From Nostocoides sp039812405 (GTDB taxonomy: Bacteria > Actinomycetota > Actinomycetes > Actinomycetales > Dermatophilaceae), in NCBI GenBank assembly GCA_039812405.1, contig JBDIAL010000089.1:1-13374 (forward strand): a DNA stretch of 13,374 nt. The letters run 5' to 3'. Position 1 is the first letter of the stretch; each line of letters begins with the position of its first letter. Below the pieces are notes generated by a model. That model saw only the letters and a list, made by a program, of their open reading frames with translations, did not search any database and was not told the origin of the DNA. Shown here in pieces: positions 6,293 to 13,256 of the stretch. The position numbers and the translations under genes were made by a program.

Positions 6293-9235
6293 ATGCCATC
6301 CGCCGCCCGGCCCGACCCCGCCCGGCTCGCCGCTCGGCTGCGCCGCGAGGTGCGCGCCGACGTGCTGGACGGCGCGGGCGACCGGGCGCTCTACACGACG
6401 GACGCCTCGAGCTACCGGGTCGTGCCCGACCTCGTCGTCGTGCCGCGCGACGTCGAGGCCCTCGTCGACACCCTCGCCTGCGCCCGGGAGGCGGGCGCCC
6501 CGGTCGCGATGCGGGGCGGGGGCACCTCGATGGCCGGGAACTGCCTCGGCGGGGTCGTCGTCGACGTCTCCCGTCACCTCGACCACATCCTCGACCTCGA
6601 CCCCACGACGAGGACGGCCGTCGTCGAGCCGGGGGTCGTGCTCACCGACCTGCTCGGCGCCGCCCGCCCGCACCGGCTGGCCTTCGGCGCCGACCCGTCG
6701 TCGGGCAGTCGGGCCACCCTCGGCGGGATGATCGCGAACAACGCGTGCGGCACCCACTCGGTCGCCTGGGGCACGACGGCCGACTCGGTGCGTCGGCTCG
6801 AGGTCGTCACGGGGGACGGCCGGCGTCTCGCCCTGTGCTCTCCGGGGGTCGACGGGCCAGCGCAGCCCGCGGTCGTCGGGGACGCGGGAGACCTCGAGGC
6901 GCGGCTCGCGGGGATCGGGGATCGACACCGGCTGCTCGTCGAGCGGCGGTTCGGGACCTTCAGCCGGCAGATCTCCGGCTATGCGCTCCAGCACCTCGCG
7001 CCCGGCCGTCTCGACCTGCCCAAGCTGCTCTGCGGCTCGGAGGGCACGCTCGCGACGACGCTGCGGGCCACCCTCGCGCTCACGCCCGTCCCGGCCCACC
7101 TGGCCCTGCTCGTCCTCGGGTTCCCCGACACGACGGCGGCGGCGGACATCGTGCCGACGCTGCTGCCGTTCGGCCCGCTGACGGTCGAGTCGATCAGCTC
7201 GCCCCTCCTGCAGCGGCTGCGGCCCGACGTCCGGGAGGGAGCCGTGGCGGCAGGGCTGCCGCAGGGCGAGGTCTGGCTGCTGTGCGAGGTCGGCGCCGAC
7301 ACGCCGCACGAGGCCGACGTCGCGGCCCGGGCCCTCGCCGACGCGGCCCGTGACGCGTGCCCGAGCGCGACGATGAACGTCGTCACCGACCCGCGGGCCC
7401 AGGCCGTCCTGTGGGCCTGCCGTCGGGACGGCACCGGGCTCGCGACGCGCCGCCTCGACGGGTCCGAGGCCTGGGGCGGCTGGGAGGACGCGGCGGTGCC
7501 CGTCCCGCGGCTCGGGGAGTACCTCCGCCGGCTCGAGGAGGTGATGGCCCGGCACGGCGTCTCCACGGCGGCATACGGGCACTTCGGGGAGGGCTGCATG
7601 CACATGCGGTTCGACTTCGACCTCATGACCGACCCGGGCATCGTCCGCTACCGCGCCTTCCTCGAGGACGCGACCGACCTCGTCGTCTCCCTCGGCGGCT
7701 CGGTGTCCGGGGAGCACGGCGACGGGCGGGCCCGCGGCGAGCTCGTCGCGCGGATGTACGGCGCCGACGCGATGCGCGTCTTCGGCGAGGTCAAGCGGGT
7801 GTGGGACCCCCGGGACGCCCTCAACCCGCGGATCGTCGTCGACCCGCCGCCGCTCGAGACCGACCTGCGCCACCACGGGCCGGCCCACCTGCGCGTCCTG
7901 TCCACTGCGTTCGCGTATGCCGCCGACGCCGGCTCGTTCGCCCAGGCCCAGCGCCGCTGCGTCGGCGTCGGCAAGTGCCGCCAGTCCGGTGGGGGCACCA
8001 TGTGCCCGAGCTACCAGGTGACGCGGGAGGAGCGGCACTCGACGCGCGGGCGCGCCCACCTGCTGTGGGAGATGGTCGAGGGCACGCTCGTCACGGACGG
8101 GTGGCGCTCGACGGAGGTCCTCGACGTCCTCGACCTGTGCCTCTCGTGCAAGGGCTGCCTCGGCGACTGTCCCGTCGACGTCGACATCGCGACCTACAAG
8201 GCCGAGTTCACCCATCAGCACTACAAGGGCCGCCCGTGGCGCCGGCCCCGCTCGCACTGGTCGATGGGCTGGCTGCCCGTGTCCGCCGCCCTGGCCTCCG
8301 GTATGCCACGGGCCGCCAACCGGGTGCTCGGCTCCCGGCTGGCCCCCGCGATCAGGAGAGCGGGCGGCATCGACGCCAGCCGCTCGCTGCCCGTCTTCGC
8401 GCGGGAGTCCCTCACCTCGTGGCTCGCGCGCCGTCCCTCGCCGTGGGGCACGTCCCCGGCGCCCCGAGGGCCGGTGCTGCTCTGGCCCGACACGTTCACC
8501 AACCGGCTGTCGCCGGAGGTCGGGCGGGCCGCCGTCGCCGTGCTCGAGGACGCCGGGTTCGAGGTCGTCGCGCCGAGGCGCCCGGTGTGCTGCGGCCTCA
8601 CGTGGGTCTCGACCGGCCAGCTCGGGGTGGCCCGACGGGTCCTGCGCCGCTCGCTGCGGGCCGTCGAGGGAGAGCTGCGCGACGGCATACCGGTCGTCGG
8701 CCTCGAGCCGAGCTGCACCGCCATGCTGCGGCACGACGGGCCGGACCTGCTCGCCGGCGGCGACGGCCGGGGGGCCGAGCTCGGACGGCTCGCCGCGGGC
8801 TCGGTGCGGACCCTCGCCGAGCTGCTCGCCGAGCGGGCGCCGGACTGGGCTCCGCCGCAGGTGGGCGGGGAGGCCCTGGTCCAGGTGCACTGCCACCAGA
8901 ACGCCGTCATGGGCTTCGACCCCGACCGGGCCCTGCTCGCCGCCGCCGGTGTCACGGCGACGGTGCCGGACTCGGGGTGCTGCGGGCTGGCCGGCAACTT
9001 CGGCTTCGAGGACGGTCACGCCGAGCTGTCGCGGGCGGTGGGGGAGCGCGTCATCCTGCCGGCCGTCCGGTCGGCCGGAGCCTCGACGGTCGTCGTCGCC
9101 GACGGGTTCAGCTGTCGCACCCAGATCGCCCAGGGCACGCCGCGCCGGGCCCTGCACCTCGCCGAGGTCCTCGCCTCCGGCCTCGACCCGGAGCCCGGTC
9201 GGGGACGGGCTCGACCGGGGGACCCCGACCGCTGA
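6293..9235 (+). CDS. FAD / 4Fe-4S / CCG-domain 2-hydroxyacid dehydrogenase (D-lactate or D-2-hydroxyglutarate dehydrogenase type)
   Basis: A single 980-residue chain carries three modules. (1) A PCMH-type FAD-binding domain (~45-230: AMRGGGTSMAGNCLGG, SSGSRATLGGMIANNACG) with its C-terminal oxidase domain (~270-540: GHFGEGCMHMR at 429-439, SGEHGDGRARGELV, DPRDALNPR). (2) A ferredoxin-like 4Fe-4S domain with C556-X5-C562-X8-C571-P and C616-X2-C619-X2-C622-X3-C626-P. (3) Two CCG repeats (CCG at 766-768 and 896-898, with HCHQ at 866-869), as in GlpC/HdrB-type subunits. Such enzymes oxidise D-2-hydroxyacids and pass electrons to quinone or another acceptor. The exact substrate cannot be read from sequence. 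No membrane segment is visible. The ATG at 6293 is chosen because homology begins soon after. The frame stays open upstream to 5153, but that part reads as antisense of another gene. Confidence 0.93.
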   Translation: MPSAARPDPARLAARLRREVRADVLDGAGDRALYTTDASSYRVVPDLVVVPRDVEALVDTLACAREAGAPVAMRGGGTSMAGNCLGGVVVDVSRHLDHILDLDPTTRTAVVEPGVVLTDLLGAARPHRLAFGADPSSGSRATLGGMIANNACGTHSVAWGTTADSVRRLEVVTGDGRRLALCSPGVDGPAQPAVVGDAGDLEARLAGIGDRHRLLVERRFGTFSRQISGYALQHLAPGRLDLPKLLCGSEGTLATTLRATLALTPVPAHLALLVLGFPDTTAAADIVPTLLPFGPLTVESISSPLLQRLRPDVREGAVAAGLPQGEVWLLCEVGADTPHEADVAARALADAARDACPSATMNVVTDPRAQAVLWACRRDGTGLATRRLDGSEAWGGWEDAAVPVPRLGEYLRRLEEVMARHGVSTAAYGHFGEGCMHMRFDFDLMTDPGIVRYRAFLEDATDLVVSLGGSVSGEHGDGRARGELVARMYGADAMRVFGEVKRVWDPRDALNPRIVVDPPPLETDLRHHGPAHLRVLSTAFAYAADAGSFAQAQRRCVGVGKCRQSGGGTMCPSYQVTREERHSTRGRAHLLWEMVEGTLVTDGWRSTEVLDVLDLCLSCKGCLGDCPVDVDIATYKAEFTHQHYKGRPWRRPRSHWSMGWLPVSAALASGMPRAANRVLGSRLAPAIRRAGGIDASRSLPVFARESLTSWLARRPSPWGTSPAPRGPVLLWPDTFTNRLSPEVGRAAVAVLEDAGFEVVAPRRPVCCGLTWVSTGQLGVARRVLRRSLRAVEGELRDGIPVVGLEPSCTAMLRHDGPDLLAGGDGRGAELGRLAAGSVRTLAELLAERAPDWAPPQVGGEALVQVHCHQNAVMGFDPDRALLAAAGVTATVPDSGCCGLAGNFGFEDGHAELSRAVGERVILPAVRSAGASTVVVADGFSCRTQIAQGTPRRALHLAEVLASGLDPEPGRGRARPGDPDR

Positions 9236-9259
9236 CCCGCTGCCCGGGGGCTGGGCGCT

Positions 9260-9387
9260 GGGGGTCCCGTCGGGTGGAGGTGTTCGATGTCGCTGCGGTG
9301 GCCTTCGATCACCTCGATCGGCCGGGGGTCCCGTTGGGTGGAGGTGTTCGATGTCGCTGCGGTGGTCCTCGCATACCTCGAACGGCT
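9260..9387. repeat. Two tandem 64-bp hairpin-forming repeat units in an intergenic region
   Basis: Units are 9260-9323 and 9324-9387. The first 42 nt of each, starting GGGGGTCCCGT, differ at one base (C9271 against T9335). The last 22 nt match at 15 of 22. Each unit holds an imperfect inverted repeat: in unit 1, GAGGTGTTCGATG pairs with CTTCGATCACCTC; in unit 2, with a GCATACCTC arm. The period of 64 is not a multiple of 3, so the repeat is not coding in one frame. The remaining intergenic bases (9236-9259 and 9388-9421) hold nothing I recognise beyond another G-rich run. An inverted relative lies at 5451-5506. Confidence 0.85.
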
Positions 9388-9421
9388 GGGGAGGGCGCGG
9401 CGCGGAGCGGGGCAGAGGCCG

Positions 9422-9775
9422 CTAGCGCCCCCGGGCGTCGATCTCGTCCCGTCGGGTGGCGACGATCCGGCGCAGGGTGGACTCCGGCAGCTGGTGGTCG
9501 GCGGAGTAGTGGATGCTCCCGGTGGTCGTCTCGAAGTCGCCGAGCGCGTCGGCGAGGGAGGCGACGACGGCACCGCTGAAAGGGTAGAGCGAGAGGAACC
9601 GCCGAGCGCGCACCGTGGCGAGGAGTCCCTTGCCACGGTAGAGGAGCGCGGCCATCGCATAGCTCGTGCCCTCCACCGCCTCGGGCACGACCTCCCGGGC
9701 GACGGCGTAGACGCGCTCCAACGCGGCCCGGTCCGCGCCGTCGACCGTTCGCAGGTAGTCCTCGACCTCGCCCAC
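9422..9775 (-). CDS. DUF1801 family protein (YdhG-like, 'iron chaperone' annotated)
   Basis: The protein has 117 residues, the usual length of the DUF1801/YdhG family with a frataxin-like fold. Family features are a helical N-terminus, a VVPEAVEGTSYAMAALLYRGKGL segment that in homologues reads EaisYgmPaf.y.gk, LYPFSGAVV, and the TGSIHYSADHQLPESTLRRIVATR ending. Some members are annotated as iron chaperones because of the frataxin-like fold, but the function is not established. The start is GTG at 9775 with TAGCGT ending 6 nt upstream, indicating a leaderless mRNA. It is divergent from the RDD gene across a 71-nt gap, and its 3' end faces the hairpin repeat array. Confidence 0.87.
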   Translation of the reverse strand: MGEVEDYLRTVDGADRAALERVYAVAREVVPEAVEGTSYAMAALLYRGKGLLATVRARRFLSLYPFSGAVVASLADALGDFETTTGSIHYSADHQLPESTLRRIVATRRDEIDARGR

Positions 9776-9781
9776 ACCCTG

Positions 9782-9787
9782 ACGCTA
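9782..9787 (-). promoter_or_regulatory. -10 box of a leaderless promoter for the DUF1801 gene
   Basis: TAGCGT (minus strand), then CAGGGT (6 nt), then the GTG at 9775. It has the same arrangement as four other genes of the window. Confidence 0.6.
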
Positions 9788-9846
9788 CGCCCTCGTCGCC
9801 GTCCCGCGTGCCTGGCGCCGCGCGCCGGCGTGAGAGGCTTCGGGCC

Positions 9847-10755
9847 ATGAGCAACCCGACGTCGCCGGGCTGGTACGACGACCCGCAGGACCCCGCGCTC
9901 CTGCGGTACTTCGACGGCATCGTGTGGACCCGTCACACGACGCCGCGCGCCGACATCGCGGCGCCGCCGTCGTCCGACCAGTCGGGGTCGGGCCCGGCCA
10001 CTGGCACGGCCCCGCCCACCGCGCCGGTTCAGGGGCGCCCGGCGGCGGGCGACCCCCCGCTCAACCCCTACGGCGTCCCCACCCAGGGGTCGGCAGCCGG
10101 TCGGCCCTCTCCGCCGTCCGCGCCCCAGCAGGGGCAGCCGCCCTCCCACCAGCAGCCCCTGTACCAGCAGCCGCCGGGCTACCAGCAGCCCATGCCGCTC
10201 CGCGGCCCGACGACTCCCGACGGTGTCCCGCTGGCGTCGTACGGCCAGCGCGTCGCGGCCTGGTTCCTCGACGGGATCATCAAGCTGCTCATCAGCCTGC
10301 TCCTCGGTGGCTGGGCGATCTACCTGTCCATCGAGCCCCAGCTGGAGAACGTCATCCACGCCGCGGAGCGGGGTGAGACGGTGCCGTTCTCCATCGCCTA
10401 CAGCGACGCCAACCTGCACTGGATGGCGGTCTACCTCGTCATCTCGGGGGTCGTCGGGCTCGTCTACAGCATGGCGTTCCTCACCCGGCGCGCGGCGACC
10501 CCGGGCAAGTCGGCCGTCGGCATCAGCGTCCGGCGGCTCGCCCACCCGGGGCCGGTCGATGCGCGCACGGCGGCGGTGCGCTACCTCATCCCCTTCGCGA
10601 ACGCCGTCCTCGGGGTCGTGCCGTTCGTCAGCACCGTCCTGTCGATCCTGTGGGCCATGGACCACCTCTACCCGTTGTGGCAGCCCCGACGGCAGGCCCT
10701 CCACGACCTCATGGCGGGGACGGTCGTCGTCAGGGGGCCCCAGCCGCGGCGCTGA
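9847..10755 (+). CDS. DUF2510 and RDD domain membrane protein
   Basis: The protein has 302 residues. The N-terminus (~7-34, PGWYDDPQDPALLRYFDG...W) is a DUF2510 motif, a short Trp-rich module common in actinobacterial membrane proteins. A disordered Pro/Gln/Ser-rich linker follows (~35-125), including QQP repeats. The C-terminal half is an RDD domain with the naming residues R135 and D142 in the first helix (QRVAAWFLDGII) and D272 in the last (LWAMDHLYPLW). I see about three hydrophobic helices (around 143-162, 192-215 and 245-270). It is an inner-membrane protein with unknown substrate; RDD proteins have been suggested to act in ion or solute transport. A GAGAGG at 9832-9837 may serve as ribosome binding site for the ATG. 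Its last 26 nt overlap the convergent gene. Confidence 0.9.
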   Translation: MSNPTSPGWYDDPQDPALLRYFDGIVWTRHTTPRADIAAPPSSDQSGSGPATGTAPPTAPVQGRPAAGDPPLNPYGVPTQGSAAGRPSPPSAPQQGQPPSHQQPLYQQPPGYQQPMPLRGPTTPDGVPLASYGQRVAAWFLDGIIKLLISLLLGGWAIYLSIEPQLENVIHAAERGETVPFSIAYSDANLHWMAVYLVISGVVGLVYSMAFLTRRAATPGKSAVGISVRRLAHPGPVDARTAAVRYLIPFANAVLGVVPFVSTVLSILWAMDHLYPLWQPRRQALHDLMAGTVVVRGPQPRR

Positions 10756-11617
10756 GGTCGACGAGACCGAGGTCGGCCAGCTCACCGACCGGGCCCATCA
10801 CCTGCTTGCACCCGTATGCCGTGAAGAAGGCGCGCGTGATGGCCGCGTCGGCCGCGCTCATCCGGGTCACGGCGGCGACCAGCTCGGTCGCGTCGTGCTC
10901 CGCCATGAGCGGCACGAGCTCGTCGACGTCGTCGCCGTTGAGTGCCCAGCGGACCGCGAGGAGCACGTTGAGCACGCCGTGCTGCTCCTGCTCGTGACCG
11001 CCCTTGAGGTACCGGCCGCGGACGGCGTGGAGGATGCCGCCGGACAGGCTGAACCCGAGGTCGTGGTCGACACTGGCGCGGATGAACGTCGCGAGCTCGA
11101 CCTCGTCGGCCCAGGGGAGCTCCCCGGCCGGCCGGGGGCGGAACACCGCCTGGAGCGGGACGTCGTCGCTCGCCTCCCGTGCGAGGTCGGCGAGCGCGGT
11201 CTCCATGCTCGCGCCACGGGGGACCCCGACGGCCAGGGGCAGGCCACGCGGCAGGAGCGCCCGCCAGTCGGTCCCCGGCCCCACCTCGACGCCGACCGGG
11301 ATGACCGGGGTGTCCTCGAGGGCGTCGATCGCCTCTGCGACATAGCCGACGTCGATGCCCGTCTCGGCGACGACGAGGACCGGGAGGGGCTGGGAGCGGC
11401 GGGCCCCCTGGGTCATCCCGTCGACGAGGTCGCCGAGGCAGGTCGTCCGGACGAGCAGCGGGCCGACGAGATCGGCATACGGCCGCTCCCGCAGCTCCCG
11501 GTGCAAGGCGACGGCCTCGGTGAGGGTGCGACGGGAGGGCGGCAGCGCCCCGGCGTCGTCGACGAGGCGGGTGAACAGCGCGCGCTCGGCCCGGGCCTCG
11601 GGGTGCGGTCTCGCCAT
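10730..11617 (-). CDS. Conserved actinobacterial protein of unknown function, 295 residues
   Basis: I do not recognise a characterised family. The frame shows strong coding signs: very high GC3, balanced composition, alternating hydrophobic strands and amphipathic helices. Segments that look conserved are ALFTRLVDDAGALPPS near the N-terminus, YADLVGPLLV, LPVLVVAETGI, VGVEVG, GFSLSGGILHAVRGRY and a helical C-terminus with RMSAADAAITRAFFTAYGC. The repeating beta-alpha pattern and the soluble character would suit a barrel-like or Rossmann-like enzyme, but I see no catalytic motif I can name. The start ATG at 11617 is supported by TAGCCT ending 6 nt upstream. The 3' end overlaps the RDD gene by 26 nt, tail to tail. 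Confidence 0.8.
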   Translation of the reverse strand: MARPHPEARAERALFTRLVDDAGALPPSRRTLTEAVALHRELRERPYADLVGPLLVRTTCLGDLVDGMTQGARRSQPLPVLVVAETGIDVGYVAEAIDALEDTPVIPVGVEVGPGTDWRALLPRGLPLAVGVPRGASMETALADLAREASDDVPLQAVFRPRPAGELPWADEVELATFIRASVDHDLGFSLSGGILHAVRGRYLKGGHEQEQHGVLNVLLAVRWALNGDDVDELVPLMAEHDATELVAAVTRMSAADAAITRAFFTAYGCKQVMGPVGELADLGLVDLSAAAGAP

Positions 11618-11623
11618 GCCCGG

Positions 11624-11629
11624 AGGCTA
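11624..11629 (-). promoter_or_regulatory. -10 box of a leaderless promoter for the 295-residue gene
   Basis: TAGCCT, CCGGGC (6 nt), ATG. The hexamer and spacing are identical to those of the spermidine-synthase-like and isomerase-like genes. Confidence 0.6.
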
Positions 11630-11675
11630 CTAGGCCGGCTCGCGGCGGTGACCCGCGCGCGGCGAGGTCGAGGCC

Positions 11676-11800
11676 CGATCGGATCGGACCGGAGCCGTGC
11701 CGGGACGGGCGGTGAGGACTCGATCGGGCCGGGACCCGAGCCGTATCAGGACGTGTGGCGGGGACTCGGCGAGGCCGGGACCGGGGCCCGGGCGTGGGTG
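11676..11800. repeat. Diverged tandem repeat of about 45-46 bp in an intergenic gap
   Basis: Unit A (11676-11720) and unit B (11721-11766) both begin CGATCGG, share GCCGT and end in GGACT. The right halves agree at about 21 of 28 positions by hand count. A partial third unit (from 11767, with GGCCGGGACC in common) runs towards the stop of the VOC gene. The 183-nt gap 11618-11800 otherwise holds only the promoter of the 295-residue gene. It has no coding potential I can support. Confidence 0.5.
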
Positions 11801-12226
11801 TCAGCTCGCGGCGTCGGCGGCGGGGCCGGCGATGTCGACGAGCCAGGAGACGCCGAAGCGATCCGTCAGCTGCCCGAACTCGTCGCCCCAGGACTGCTTC
11901 TCCAGTGCGGCGTTGACGGTGCCGCCCTCCGACAGGCCGGCGAAGTAGCCGCGCAGGGCCTCGGCGTCGTCACCGGACAGGGAGATGGTGACCGACGAGC
12001 CGGACGGCAGCGTCATGCCGGGCGGGGTGTCGGAGGCCATGATCGTGTAGCCGGCCGGGGTCTCGAGCTGTCCGTGCATGACGAGACCCGCGACGGCCTC
12101 GTCATCCATGCCGAACCCGCCGAACGTCATGATCGTCGGCTCGCCGCCGAGCACGCCGGCGTAGAACGTCAGCGCGTCGCGCGCGGTGTCCCGGAAGTGG
12201 ATGTAGGGGTTGAGCCTGCTGCCCAT
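11801..12226 (-). CDS. VOC (glyoxalase/bleomycin-resistance) superfamily protein, PhnB-like
   Basis: The protein has 141 residues, typical of PhnB-like single-chain VOC proteins. Landmarks are LNPYIHFRDTARDALTFYAGVLGG at the N-terminus, GLVMHGQLETPAGYTIMASDTPP in the middle, and the closing GTVNAALEKQSWGDEFGQLTDRFG...W, all characteristic of the 3-demethylubiquinone-9 methyltransferase/PhnB-like group. These proteins are cytoplasmic dimers with a metal or substrate pocket. The substrate cannot be predicted, and no resistance function is implied. The ATG at 12226 has an excellent GGAGGAG ribosome binding site (12231-12237), so this gene has a real leader, unlike most neighbours. It lies downstream of the phosphopantetheinyl transferase gene on the same strand, 162 nt away. 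Confidence 0.92.
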   Translation of the reverse strand: MGSRLNPYIHFRDTARDALTFYAGVLGGEPTIMTFGGFGMDDEAVAGLVMHGQLETPAGYTIMASDTPPGMTLPSGSSVTISLSGDDAEALRGYFAGLSEGGTVNAALEKQSWGDEFGQLTDRFGVSWLVDIAGPAADAAS

Positions 12227-12230
12227 GGTG

Positions 12231-12237
12231 CTCCTCC
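12231..12237 (-). promoter_or_regulatory. Strong ribosome binding site of the VOC gene
   Basis: GGAGGAG on the minus strand ends 4 nt before the ATG, with the GGAGG core 6 nt away. It fixes the start at 12226. Confidence 0.75.
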
Positions 12238-12247
12238 GTCGGTCCGC

Positions 12248-12286
12248 GGTCAGCCGCTGTCGGCCGACCGTCCATCCCTGACGGTA
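12248..12286 (-). promoter_or_regulatory. Candidate promoter and operator region of the VOC gene
   Basis: TACCGT (minus strand, 12281-12286) fits TANNNT and would give a leader of about 50 nt. Within that leader lies an interrupted palindrome at 12248-12269 (arms GGTCAGC and GCCGACC, one mismatch, 8-nt centre). CCGTC/GACGG arms sit immediately downstream of the -10. These could be operator half-sites or an RNA hairpin. There is no clear -35. Confidence 0.3.
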
Positions 12287-12388
12287 GGCCCATCCACTGA
12301 CAGCGAGCCCCTGATGACGCCTGGCCGTCGCGCCCGGGCCGTGCCGGACGGAGCCGGGTGGGTCTCGCCCGCGGTCGTGACGGCGCGG

Positions 12389-13228
12389 TCAGCTGCGCGG
12401 CGGGGCGGCCGGCACGCTCGAGGGGTCGACGAGGCCGAGGGCGCAGGCGTCGCACTCCACGACCTGCACCGCCCCGCGGGACCGGACGGCTAGGGCGGCG
12501 CAGTACCCGGACCGGCCCACGAGGTCGACGAGCGTGATCGGGTCGTCCGGGGCCGGCTGACCGGGAGCGAGGGCCTGGTCGAGAGTGACCGCCTGGGAGG
12601 GGATGGCGGGCCCACCGGGAGTGACCGTCTCGTCGGGAGCGACCGCCTCGCCGGGGAGGGCGAGGAGCCGGGGCGCCGTGTCGGGTGGGCTGACGACGAC
12701 CTCGGGCAGCGGCCTGCGCAGGCCCTCCCCGGTGAGCTTGACGACCGCCTCCTTGCGGGTCCAGGTGCGGAGGAACGCGCGATGGTCGGTCGTCCCGTGG
12801 ACGGTCCACCAGGGCAGCTCGGCGGCCGACAGCGTCGCTCCGAGCAGTCCGGCGACCTCGACGGGGCGCACCTGCTCGACGTCGAGGCCGACCGGTCCCG
12901 TGCGGGACACCGCGAGACCGACGAGGTCCGCGCTGTGGGTGAGCGAGAGGTGCAGACCCGTGCCGGGGGAGCGCACCTTTCCGTGCGGCCGCCCGCAGTG
13001 GGGGCAGGCCCGGTCGAGGACGACCGCCCGCGGGTCCGTCGCCAGCAGCCGGGCCAGGACGAGCCGGGTGAGCACGACGCCGGTGCGGAAGCGCCGCCGG
13101 TCGTCGACGAGCCGGTAGGCGGCATCCCGCTCCCGCTCGGGGCCGACGAGGAGGCCGGTGCCCCAGTCGGGGTCGTCCCGCAGGTCGGACAGCCGAGCCC
13201 ACCAGACCTCGACGACCGACGGCCCCAA
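12389..13228 (-). CDS. 4'-phosphopantetheinyl transferase, Sfp type; start uncertain, may extend past the right edge
   Basis: The enzyme transfers phosphopantetheine from CoA to a carrier-protein Ser. Numbered from the TTG at 13228 (279 residues), motifs are CPHCGRPHGKVR, the P1-like region HLSLTHSADLVGLAVS, P2 VGLDVEQVRP (D116 and E118 as Mg ligands) and P3 TWTRKEAVVK (155-164; K159, E160, K164). Homology begins only at VVEVWWARL, but TTG is a poor start with no ribosome binding site or -10. The frame stays open to the window edge through an in-frame 42-bp repeat, so an N-terminal extension is possible. A hexapeptide repeat (~193-222) interrupts the C-terminal part. The substrate could be a polyketide, siderophore or fatty-acid carrier. 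No carrier gene is in the window. Confidence 0.88.
   Translation of the reverse strand: MGPSVVEVWWARLSDLRDDPDWGTGLLVGPERERDAAYRLVDDRRRFRTGVVLTRLVLARLLATDPRAVVLDRACPHCGRPHGKVRSPGTGLHLSLTHSADLVGLAVSRTGPVGLDVEQVRPVEVAGLLGATLSAAELPWWTVHGTTDHRAFLRTWTRKEAVVKLTGEGLRRPLPEVVVSPPDTAPRLLALPGEAVAPDETVTPGGPAIPSQAVTLDQALAPGQPAPDDPITLVDLVGRSGYCAALAVRSRGAVQVVECDACALGLVDPSSVPAAPPRS
12562..12651 (-). repeat. Five tandem 18-bp units encoding a hexapeptide repeat inside the phosphopantetheinyl transferase
   Basis: Units start at 12562, 12580, 12598, 12616 and 12634. On the plus strand the two best units (12616 and 12634) read CGGGAGYGACCGYCTCGY, and the third (12598) is the most diverged. In the protein they give GEAVAP, DETVTP, GGPAIP, SQAVTL and DQALAP. 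The period is a multiple of 3 and keeps the frame. It forms a Pro/Ala-rich flexible insert after the catalytic KEAVVK region. Confidence 0.75.
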
Positions 13229-13256
13229 CTCGGTGTGGACGGATCCGGCCCTGGTC

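Noticed and set aside
5777..9157. A 1126-codon open frame on the minus strand
   Set aside because: It is antisense of the dehydrogenase and RibD-like genes, with repetitive Arg/Gly/Asp/Val composition and no motif.
9260..9387. CRISPR array or peptide-coding repeat
   Set aside because: Only two units with partly similar 'spacers' and no cas genes. The 64-bp period shifts the frame, so the HRSDIEHLHP-type peptides seen on the minus strand are not a continuous protein.
10223..12493. A 756-codon open frame on the plus strand
   Set aside because: It crosses the RDD, 295-residue and VOC genes in another frame, is rich in Arg/Ser/Gly, and has no domain. Very high GC makes long stop-free shadows common.
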